The notes beneath the pieces are model-generated. The model did no database searches. It worked only from the letters and a program-made list of their open reading frames with translations, and was not told the origin of the DNA. Of a DNA stretch of 64,000 bases, positions 32,904 to 40,294 are shown piece after piece; the first letter of the stretch is position 1, and each line of letters opens with the position of its first letter. A program made the position numbers and the translations under genes. This stretch comes from Terrimonas ginsenosidimutans (GTDB lineage Bacteria > Bacteroidota > Bacteroidia > Chitinophagales > Chitinophagaceae): assembly GCF_022012415.1 (NCBI RefSeq), contig NZ_JAKLTR010000017.1, positions 1 to 64,000 of the forward strand. Direction: 5' to 3'.

Positions 32904-33929
32904 CTAGCTGAAATGACTTTTTGCAGCGATCAGTTTTTCACCGGCATTTGTTCTGATCGCATAATTGAATCCTTTCTGGATCGAATATGCCCCGGCCTGT
33001 CCTTTTTTGTTGATCGCAAGAAACGCGACCTGTATCTCCTTCGCGGCTTTGCCCTTGATCCGGACAATCCTGTTGATCGCTGCTTTGCATGCGGCATCGG
33101 GAGAGAGCCCCTGGCGCATCAGTTCAACAACCGTGTGGGATCCTGCAATGCGGATCACGTCCTCACCCTGGCCCGTAGCAGTACACGCACCAACCTCGTT
33201 GTCGACAAACAGACCTGAACCAATGATAGGGGAATCTCCAAGCCTTCCGCGCATCTTAAAACCCATGCCGCTGGTTGTACAGCTGCCGCTGAGATTGCCA
33301 TTTGTATCCATGGCAACCATGCCGATCGTATCATGATTCCATTCGCCATTTTCAAACTGGCTTGGAGCAAAAGGCCCGTGCCCTGCATTCTCGATATTGA
33401 TCACAGGTTTGTATTCCGACTTCTTCAGCCATTCTGTATAGGCTTTCTGCGCATCATCTGACAATTTTTGTTCTTCCAGTGGAAACCCTTCTGCAATAGC
33501 AAACTGTTGTGCACCGCTCCCAACGAGCATTACGTGTGGTGTCTTTTCCATCACCCGGCGGGCAACAGAGATCGGATGTTTGATACGTTCAAGGAACGCG
33601 ACACTGCCGCAATTGAAAGATTCATCCATGATACACGCATCCAGGGTAACGAAGCCATCACGGTCAGGATTGGCTCCCAGACCAACGCAGCAACTCTGCG
33701 TCGATTCTGTATGCATTACCCCTTTCTCGACAGCGTCCAGCGCACGGCCGCCTTTGCCCAGGATCTCCCACGCTGCTTTATTGGCCGCAAGACCGGCGTC
33801 CCACGTGGAAACTACAGTTGGATTACCTTTGAGTGTGCCTGCTGCTGACTGAGCAGCTGCGAGCTTGCCCGCCAGTACGGCGGCTGAACTGAACACGGAT
33901 GAGAGGAGAAATTTTCTGCGGTTGATCAT
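32904..33929 (-). CDS. N4-(beta-N-acetylglucosaminyl)-L-asparaginase (glycosylasparaginase)
   Basis: A 341-residue Ntn-hydrolase that cleaves the GlcNAc-Asn bond of glycoprotein remnants. A Tat-type leader (NRRKFLLSSVFSSAAVLAGK) sends it to the periplasm. The precursor should cut itself before T201 in EWNHDTIGMVAMD to expose the nucleophilic threonine. RGRLGDSPIIGSG and CTATGQGEDVIR, which bind substrate, follow. Close matches include the well-studied Elizabethkingia enzyme type. It precedes cutC on the same strand. Together with GH20 and NagB further right it points to glycopeptide use. Confidence 0.93.
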   Translation of the reverse strand: MINRRKFLLSSVFSSAAVLAGKLAAAQSAAGTLKGNPTVVSTWDAGLAANKAAWEILGKGGRALDAVEKGVMHTESTQSCCVGLGANPDRDGFVTLDACIMDESFNCGSVAFLERIKHPISVARRVMEKTPHVMLVGSGAQQFAIAEGFPLEEQKLSDDAQKAYTEWLKKSEYKPVINIENAGHGPFAPSQFENGEWNHDTIGMVAMDTNGNLSGSCTTSGMGFKMRGRLGDSPIIGSGLFVDNEVGACTATGQGEDVIRIAGSHTVVELMRQGLSPDAACKAAINRIVRIKGKAAKEIQVAFLAINKKGQAGAYSIQKGFNYAIRTNAGEKLIAAKSHFS

Positions 33930-33997
33930 TGCATATCTTTAGCTGCCGAAATTAGGACTTTCAGGATCATCGTGTGATAATCGAGGCAAAAAGTTTC

Positions 33998-34034
33998 GAT
34001 GGTCGCTGGCCCGCGCGGCGGATGGCCGATGGCC
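33998..34034 (+). repeat. Short heptamer cluster
   Basis: GATGGTC GCTGGCC, a 9-bp GC-rich spacer, then GATGGCC GATGGCC. It belongs to the same heptamer family as the array at 27189-27265 and lies between two divergent genes just upstream of a promoter. Confidence 0.65.
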
Positions 34035-34050
34035 AACAATGAGCAGGTCA

Positions 34051-34081
34051 TTTAATGTTCGAACATTAATAAGTAAATTTG
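34051..34081 (+). promoter_or_regulatory. Promoter with an 18-bp perfect palindrome between its boxes
   Basis: A near -33 box TTTA (34051-34054) and an exact -7 box TAAATTTG (34074-34081) are 19 bp apart. Between and overlapping them is the perfect palindrome TTAATGTTCGAACATTAA (34052-34069). A dimeric regulator bound there would block RNA polymerase. The palindrome style is like MarR, ArsR or TetR operators, but no such gene is nearby. It controls the flavin reductase gene, 19 bp downstream. Confidence 0.7.
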
Positions 34082-34099
34082 TGTTATCAATACCGGACA

Positions 34100-34657
34100 A
34101 TGAGAATAGAAATAATATCAGGTAGCCCCCGGCCCAACAGCATCACACGTCGTGTGGCATTACACCTGCAACGCTGGATTGAAGAGCAGACTCCCCATGA
34201 AGCGGGGATCATTGATATGAAAGACTGGGATCTGCCGGCAGTTCAGACTGTTTTTGTGAGCATCGAAAAGACACCGGAGCAGTTCCGCCCCCTGAGCGAG
34301 CGCATTTTTGGCGCTGACGCATTCATATTACTGACGCCGGAATATAACGGGAGTTACTCTCCTGTCATGAAGAACCTGCTGGATCATTACCCCAAGCAGC
34401 ATCATAAGCCATTTGGCATTGCCACCGCATCACCCGGATCTCATGGAGGCTTGCGATGCGCCCAACAATTATTGCTGCTTGTTCCGGCTTTGTTCGGACT
34501 GGCATCCCCCTATATGCTGATCGTTCCTTTCGTTGAAAAGAAGTTCAACCCTGACGGAACACTCGCGGACGAAAGCTTCGCCAATACGGTACACAACTTC
34601 CTCTCGGAATTCATCTGGCTGGGAGAGCGCCTGTTGCCGGAAAAGGTCCCGGTGTGA
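34100..34657 (+). CDS. NADPH-dependent FMN reductase
   Basis: A 185-residue flavodoxin-fold oxidoreductase of the NADPH-dependent FMN reductase family. The FMN phosphate loop is SGSPRPNSITRRVA near the N-terminus, and the central LLTPEYNGSYSPVMKNLLDH is the family signature. A second flavin loop is ASPGSHGGLRCAQQ. The chosen ATG starts directly before the first beta strand. The likely reaction is NAD(P)H-driven reduction of quinones, azo compounds or metals. The gene follows a promoter with a palindromic operator and precedes the pirin gene by 111 bp. Confidence 0.9.
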   Translation: MRIEIISGSPRPNSITRRVALHLQRWIEEQTPHEAGIIDMKDWDLPAVQTVFVSIEKTPEQFRPLSERIFGADAFILLTPEYNGSYSPVMKNLLDHYPKQHHKPFGIATASPGSHGGLRCAQQLLLLVPALFGLASPYMLIVPFVEKKFNPDGTLADESFANTVHNFLSEFIWLGERLLPEKVPV

Positions 34658-34768
34658 GGACCCCGGAAGTTCAATAGTTCACTGGTTTTCCTGGAAAGCC
34701 TGCATAACCATTAAACTTTTGAACGATTAAATACTCTCGTTTGATTTATCTGCCTAAAAGGAACGTCT

Positions 34769-35647
34769 ATGTCAACACAAACAAAAACGATCGAAGCCGT
34801 GATCCCTCCTCCGCCAGCGCACATGGTAGGTGATGGATTCAGGGTCCACAGTTTCTTTCCCAATAATCTGATCGGAAAAAAGCGGATGAGCCCTTTCTTT
34901 CTTCTTGATTACAATGCGAAAATAGAGTTCAGTGCCCGTGAAGAACCTCGTGGAGTGGGTGTTCATCCGCACCGTGGTTTTGAGACGGTGACGATCGTCT
35001 ATAAGGGGAAAGTGGCACATCATGACAGTGCGGGCCACAGTGGTGTGATCGGCGAGGGTGATGTCCAGTGGATGACCGCAGCTTCGGGCCTTCTTCATAA
35101 AGAATATCATGAAAAAGAATTCAGCCGGAAAGGTGGCATTTTTCAGATGGTGCAGCTTTGGGTGAACCTTCCCGCACAATACAAGATGAGTCCGCCCAAA
35201 TACCAGGAGATCACCAACAGCATGATGGGCAGGTACCTGCTGCCTGATAATAATGGCGAAGTAGAAGTCATTGCCGGAGAATTAAATGAGGTCCGCGGAG
35301 CTGCATCGACGTTTACACCCATGCAGGTCTACAATGCAAAACTGAAAAAAGATGCGGTGCTGGAAGCAGATCTTCCTTCTTTTTATAACACGGGTATCCT
35401 GGTCGTGGAAGGCAGTGCCCGGATCAATGATGCTGACGTTCCCGCAGATCATTTTGTGTTATTTAAAAATGAAGGCGAACACATCACGATCTCGGCCGGC
35501 GAAGATGCTATCCTGTTGATCCTTTCAGGTGAGCCGATAGATGAACCTATTGCACAGTATGGCCCTTTCCTCATGAACACGTATGATGAACTTGATCAGG
35601 CGATCAGGGATGTGAGTCTGGGGAAGTTTGGGGTGCTGGAGGAGTGA
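34769..35647 (+). CDS. Pirin family protein
   Basis: A 292-residue bicupin. The N-terminal domain carries the metal motif HPHRGFETVTIVYKGKVAHHD with the downstream QWMTAASGLLHKE. The C-terminal cupin covers about 170-290. Bacterial pirins can act as quercetin dioxygenases or as redox-sensing partners, and the sequence does not show which. It follows the FMN reductase on the same strand and the pair may answer to quinone or flavonoid stress (inference). Confidence 0.93.
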   Translation: MSTQTKTIEAVIPPPPAHMVGDGFRVHSFFPNNLIGKKRMSPFFLLDYNAKIEFSAREEPRGVGVHPHRGFETVTIVYKGKVAHHDSAGHSGVIGEGDVQWMTAASGLLHKEYHEKEFSRKGGIFQMVQLWVNLPAQYKMSPPKYQEITNSMMGRYLLPDNNGEVEVIAGELNEVRGAASTFTPMQVYNAKLKKDAVLEADLPSFYNTGILVVEGSARINDADVPADHFVLFKNEGEHITISAGEDAILLILSGEPIDEPIAQYGPFLMNTYDELDQAIRDVSLGKFGVLEE

Positions 35648-35654
35648 AAAAAGG

Positions 35655-35825
35655 AAGTTTAAAAGGTTAGCAGGTTTGGGAGGCTTGTCTCTAATGCTTT
35701 GGAGATCTCGATCGTGATCATTGACAGGTTAGATCTGTAGCTAGTACTATTACAGGGTCTCTACTATTTAACTTCAAACTTTCGAAACCTGCCAGACCTC
35801 CCAAACCTTAAAACCTTTAAACTTT
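35655..35825. repeat. Inverted repeat flanking a ~110-bp unique core
   Basis: The left arm, AAGTTTAAAAGGTT then AGGTTTGGGAGG (35655-35682), mirrors the right arm, CCTCCCAAACCT then AAAACCTTTAAACTT (35797-35825). The right arm includes the stop codon of the leftward NTF2-like gene. Similar arms with the words AAACTTTTAAAC or AGGTTT occur at 38252-38345 and 51136-51269. Confidence 0.7.
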
Positions 35826-36296
35826 CAGATTTTTATCCATAAACGCCACCAGGCCCTTCCTCGCCGCTTTCTGCACTCCCCTCTTCATGAAGCCCGTCCA
35901 GCCAAACAGTACGCCCTTCCAGCCAAATGCCTGCTCAAGCCATTTGCTTAAACGGAAAGCGTCACTATGCTCAATGATCTTTCCATCCGCCAGACGCATG
36001 AATGCTTTGATCTTGTTTTCCACCCTGCGACCCGTCTTTGAGAAAATATAAGTAGCTGTCCACTTACAGGTAGCATATTCATCATCCAGCAATTCTATAT
36101 CCGAGAAAGTCAGTTTAAAATCTTTGGCATGCTTACAAAGCATTTCCCACATTGCTTTTGCTTCTTCTCCTTTCAGCAGCACAAAAACCGGATCGCTGAA
36201 TACGATCTCATCACTATAGCAATCCTGCATGGTTTTATAATCCAATTGTTGAAAAGCGCTGTAAAAGCGTTCGATTATCTGCTTATTATTGTTCAT
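35817..36296 (-). CDS. NTF2-like (SnoaL-type) protein
   Basis: A 159-residue soluble protein with the cone-shaped NTF2 fold: IIERFYSAFQQLDYKTMQDC, DEIVFSDPVF, then TCKWTATYIFSKTGRRVENK and IKAFMRLADGKIIEHSDAF. The C-terminal ~40 residues form an extra hydrophobic-basic helix region. The family includes enzymes and binding proteins, so no reaction is assigned. It is monocistronic and its stop lies inside an inverted repeat. Confidence 0.85.
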   Translation of the reverse strand: MNNNKQIIERFYSAFQQLDYKTMQDCYSDEIVFSDPVFVLLKGEEAKAMWEMLCKHAKDFKLTFSDIELLDDEYATCKWTATYIFSKTGRRVENKIKAFMRLADGKIIEHSDAFRLSKWLEQAFGWKGVLFGWTGFMKRGVQKAARKGLVAFMDKNLKV

Positions 36297-36357
36297 AAGT
36301 TTTATGATTGCGGCAAAACATTATAGGTAAATTTATCGCTTCAAAACTACGCATATC

Positions 36358-38247
36358 ATGAGAAGATTACTTGTTTACTTTTTGATGTTTATGCTCCCGC
36401 TTACCGGGTTCAGCCAGCATGAGCAGGATTCTGCCTGGGTCAGGGAAAATTACACCAAACGCGAAGTCTATATTCCTATGCGCGACGGTATAAAACTATT
36501 CACTGCCGTATACGCGCCGAAAGATATGACGGAGAAACATCCGATCCTGATGACACGGACACCCTATTCCTGCGCGCCTTACGGAGACACGCTCTACCCT
36601 TCCAATCTCTGGCTGCAGCACCTGAGATATTACCTGCGTGAAGGATATATCATCGTTCGCCAGGATGTACGCGGCCGCTGGATGAGCGAAGGTGAATTCA
36701 TGGATGTACGCCCGTTTAACAAAGACAAAAAATCAAACTCAGATATTGATGAAGCCAGCGATACGTATGATGCGATCGACTGGATGGTGAAAAACATTCC
36801 CGGAAATAATGGTAATGTCGGGGTGTTCGGCATCTCCTACCCCGGGTTTTATTCCACGATGGCCGCCGCTTCGGCTCACCCGGCGCTGAAAGCCGTATCT
36901 CCACAGGCTCCGGTAACAGATTGGTTCATGGGCGACGATTTCCACCACAATGGCGCTTTCTTCCAGATGGATGGTTTCCGTTTTTATTCATCATTCGGAA
37001 AACCCAGGCCTAAACCAACGACGATAGGTCCGAAGGGATTTGAATTCCCCGTAAAAGATGCCTACAAATTCTATCTCGAAGCAGGGTCTCTCGCGAAGCT
37101 GGGAGAACTCATGGGTGACAGTATCAGGTTCTGGAAAGAAATGTATTCTCATCCAAATTATGACGCATGGTGGAAGGCGCGTGATGCAAGAACAGCCATG
37201 TACCACATCAAACCCGCCACACTTGTGGTTGGTGGCTTATTCGATGCAGAAGATTGTTATGGTGCCTGGAATCTTTACAAGGCAATTGAAAAGCAAAGTC
37301 CCTCTACCAACAACAAGATCGTAATGGGCCCCTGGTATCATGGTCAATGGGCCAGCCGCGACGGAGGGTTTCTCGGAAATGTAAAATTCGGCAGCAATAC
37401 CGCACTATGGTATCAGAACAATATCGAGATCCCGTTCTTTAACTTTTACCTGAAGGGAAAAGGAAAGAATCCTGAGTTACCGGAAGCAAGCATCTTCTTT
37501 ACCGGGGAGAACGCCTGGAAGAAGTTTGAGCAATGGCCGCCCGCAGCAACCAGTGGCCGGGAGATCTATTTCTCCGCAGACAATCAGCTGTCATGGGACA
37601 AACCAACATCAAAAGTTGCTCCTTATTCCTATATAAGCGATCCCGCGCACCCGGTCCCTTATACTGAAGATGTGCATTTCAACCGTACACGCGAATACAT
37701 GACCGATGATCAGCGTTTTGCTTCGCGCCGCCCGGATGTGCTGACCTTCCAGACAGCTCCTTTGGAAAACGATCTTACGCTCGCAGGTGAAGTCATTGCC
37801 AACCTGAAGACAAGCATCACTGGCACAGATGCAGATTTTGTGGTAAAGATCATTGACGTTTTCCCCGACGATTTTGCTTATCCGGGCGACGTTCCTCAAC
37901 CCGGCCGCGCACCAGGCGGTTCCTACCCGATGAACGCTTACCAGATGCTTGTCCGCGGAGAGATCATGCGTGGCAAGTTCCGCAACAGCTTTTCTGAACC
38001 GGTACCATTCAAACCCGGCAAAGTGGAGACCGTAAAATTCTCACTACCCGATGTTGCACATACGTTCAAAAAAGGCCACCGGCTGATGATACAGGTGCAG
38101 AGCAGCTGGTTCCCTTTAGCTGATCGCAACCCGCAGGTGTTTATGGATATTTATAAAGCCCAACCGAAAGATTTCAAAACAGCTACCATCAGCATTTATC
38201 ATGATAATGTTAATAGCAGTAGTGTGACGCTGCCGGTGTTGCGATAA
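36358..38247 (+). CDS. CocE/NonD-family hydrolase (S15-like), copy 1
   Basis: A 629-residue exported alpha/beta hydrolase with signal peptide ending LTGFSQ. The catalytic triad is readable: S160 in GISYPGFYS, D296 in LFDAEDCYGAW and H328 in GPWYHGQWA. A C-terminal jelly-roll domain (about 400-629) with LTLAGEVIANL and KKGHRLMIQVQSSWFPL completes the X-Pro dipeptidyl-peptidase C-terminal fold. Known members split acyl esters or dipeptides after proline. A paralogue follows after 139 bp. The pair likely works in the periplasm on imported peptides or esters. Confidence 0.92.
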   Translation: MRRLLVYFLMFMLPLTGFSQHEQDSAWVRENYTKREVYIPMRDGIKLFTAVYAPKDMTEKHPILMTRTPYSCAPYGDTLYPSNLWLQHLRYYLREGYIIVRQDVRGRWMSEGEFMDVRPFNKDKKSNSDIDEASDTYDAIDWMVKNIPGNNGNVGVFGISYPGFYSTMAAASAHPALKAVSPQAPVTDWFMGDDFHHNGAFFQMDGFRFYSSFGKPRPKPTTIGPKGFEFPVKDAYKFYLEAGSLAKLGELMGDSIRFWKEMYSHPNYDAWWKARDARTAMYHIKPATLVVGGLFDAEDCYGAWNLYKAIEKQSPSTNNKIVMGPWYHGQWASRDGGFLGNVKFGSNTALWYQNNIEIPFFNFYLKGKGKNPELPEASIFFTGENAWKKFEQWPPAATSGREIYFSADNQLSWDKPTSKVAPYSYISDPAHPVPYTEDVHFNRTREYMTDDQRFASRRPDVLTFQTAPLENDLTLAGEVIANLKTSITGTDADFVVKIIDVFPDDFAYPGDVPQPGRAPGGSYPMNAYQMLVRGEIMRGKFRNSFSEPVPFKPGKVETVKFSLPDVAHTFKKGHRLMIQVQSSWFPLADRNPQVFMDIYKAQPKDFKTATISIYHDNVNSSSVTLPVLR

Positions 38248-38251
38248 AAGT

Positions 38252-38345
38252 TTAAAAGTTGGATAGTTGAGCAGATGCCAGTGATTTAATGATTTTTGGA
38301 CAGAAACAGGGAACGTTTAAACTTTTAAACAATAAACTTTTTAAA
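38252..38345. repeat. AT-rich inverted repeat between the two CocE-like genes
   Basis: AAGTTTAAAAGTT on the left faces a longer right part with GTTTAAACTTTTAAAC and AAACTTTTTAAACTTTTT. About 45 bp separate them. The same words appear at 34708-34735, 35655-35825 and 58807-58840. Confidence 0.55.
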
Positions 38346-38386
38346 CTTTTTAATTGCCCCTTCATTTCGAACACGTAAACTCATTT

Positions 38387-40261
38387 ATGAAAAAGATAGC
38401 GCTCTATTTATTTCTTTTGTTCCCGATCCTCGCTTTTGCGCAGGGTGGAAATCCTGATGAAAAATGGATCAAAGAGAATTTTCTTAAAAAAGAATATTAC
38501 ATCCAGATGCGGGATGGCATCAGGTTGTATACTGCCGTTTATACACCCAGAGACAGCTCGCAGAAGTACCCTATCCTTATGCAGCGTACTCCGTATTCCT
38601 GCAGACCATATGGTGAGGAGAACTATCGTGGAAGGCTTGGCCCGAACACCAGCCTGATGAAAGAAAAATACATTTTTGTTTACCAGGATGCGCGCGGCCG
38701 TTACAAAAGTGAAGGCACATTCAGGGAAATGACGCCATACATTCCGAATAAAAAATCAAATAAAGATGTTGATGAATCAAGCGATACGTATGACACGATC
38801 GAATGGCTGCTGAAGAATACAAACAGCAATGGCCGGGCAGGGATCACCGGTATTTCATTCCCCGGTTTTTATTCTACCGCAGCTTTGCCGGATGCGCATC
38901 CTGCATTGAAAGCCGTATCACCGCAGGCGCCGATGTCTGATGAATTCATGGGCGATGACTGCAACCATAACGGAGCATTCTTCCTGATGGATAACTTTGG
39001 TTTCTACAGCGGCTTTGATGGCCCTAAAGCAGCCAATGGAGAAAGCTACGCTCCTTTCTTCCGTGCTCGTTACTCAGATGCATACAAATATTTCCTCGAT
39101 CTTGGTCCATTAAAGAATGCTAATACGGACAAATTCTTTTCAGACAGCAACAGTGTATGGCGTCAGGTGATCAAACATGATACGTATGACGAATTCTGGC
39201 AATCACGCAATATCAAACAGCACCTGAAAAACATCACGCCGGCCGTACTGGTCGTGGGAGGTTGGTTTGATGCGGAAGATATGTATGGTGCCCTGAAAAC
39301 ATATTCGGCAATTGCTTCGCAATCCCCTAAAAGCAATGCACGGCTCGTAATGGGACCATGGACACATGGAGGCTGGGCCGGCCCAAGCTGGACAAGCTAT
39401 GGCCAGTATCATTTTGGCGAAAACCTCAACCAGTTTTTCCAGGATGAGATCGAAACAAAATTCTTCAATTTCTATCTGAAAGATAAAGGCAGCTTTGACA
39501 GGTCGAAAGTGACCCTGTTCGAAACAGGATCCAACAAATGGAAAAGCTACGACGTATGGCCTCCGGCCGACAGCAAGCCTGTTCCCTATTATTTTCAGCC
39601 TTCCGGTAAATTAACGACGGCCAAACCAGCCGGTGTCAACAGTTCTACTGATTATCTCAGTGACCCGAACAAACCTGTCCCTTATACAGGCGTGATCAGC
39701 CCAAGGCGAAACAATGAGTACCTGGTGGAAGACCAGCGTTTTGCTTCACAGCGTCCTGATGTGATCAGCTTTGAAACGGATACGCTGACAAACGATCTTA
39801 CATTGACTGGTGAAGTAATCGCGAACCTATTAGTGTCCATTACTGGGTCAGATGCTGATTTTGTGGTGAAACTGATTGATGTCTGGGGCGAAAATGAAAT
39901 GATCCCCGCGCCGGCAGGCACCCCGAATGCCCGCCCCACACCAATGGGCGGTTATCAGCAGATGGTAAGAGCCGACGTATTCCGTGGAAAATTCAGGAAT
40001 AGTTTCAGCAAACCTGAGCCCTTCGTCAAAGACAAGATCGAAAAAGTAACGATCAGATTGAATGAAGTGGCTCATACATTCAAAAAAGGACACAGGATCA
40101 TGGTACAGGTGCAAAGCAGCTGGTTCCCGCTGGTTGACAGAAACCCCCAGAAGTTCGGCTATATTCCTGGTATGGATGCAAAGGATTTCCAGAAAGCAAC
40201 GATCCGCATCTTCCATGACGGAAAAAACAGCAGCAATGTAGTGCTGCCTGTATTACAGTAA
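38387..40261 (+). CDS. CocE/NonD-family hydrolase (S15-like), copy 2
   Basis: A 624-residue exported hydrolase, paralogous to the upstream gene over its full length. The ATG gives signal peptide MKKIALYLFLLFPILAFAQ. The triad is S157 (GISFPGFYS), D295 (GWFDAEDMYGA) and H327 (GPWTHGGWAG). The C-terminal jelly-roll shows LTLTGEVIANLLVSITG and KKGHRIMVQVQSSWFPL. The two copies have diverged mostly in the loops near the active site, which hints at different substrates. It ends 33 bp before the GH20 gene, probably in one operon. Confidence 0.92.
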   Translation: MKKIALYLFLLFPILAFAQGGNPDEKWIKENFLKKEYYIQMRDGIRLYTAVYTPRDSSQKYPILMQRTPYSCRPYGEENYRGRLGPNTSLMKEKYIFVYQDARGRYKSEGTFREMTPYIPNKKSNKDVDESSDTYDTIEWLLKNTNSNGRAGITGISFPGFYSTAALPDAHPALKAVSPQAPMSDEFMGDDCNHNGAFFLMDNFGFYSGFDGPKAANGESYAPFFRARYSDAYKYFLDLGPLKNANTDKFFSDSNSVWRQVIKHDTYDEFWQSRNIKQHLKNITPAVLVVGGWFDAEDMYGALKTYSAIASQSPKSNARLVMGPWTHGGWAGPSWTSYGQYHFGENLNQFFQDEIETKFFNFYLKDKGSFDRSKVTLFETGSNKWKSYDVWPPADSKPVPYYFQPSGKLTTAKPAGVNSSTDYLSDPNKPVPYTGVISPRRNNEYLVEDQRFASQRPDVISFETDTLTNDLTLTGEVIANLLVSITGSDADFVVKLIDVWGENEMIPAPAGTPNARPTPMGGYQQMVRADVFRGKFRNSFSKPEPFVKDKIEKVTIRLNEVAHTFKKGHRIMVQVQSSWFPLVDRNPQKFGYIPGMDAKDFQKATIRIFHDGKNSSNVVLPVLQ

Positions 40262-40294
40262 CGTGCAAATAGACACTATTTATTAAAAAGCGCT

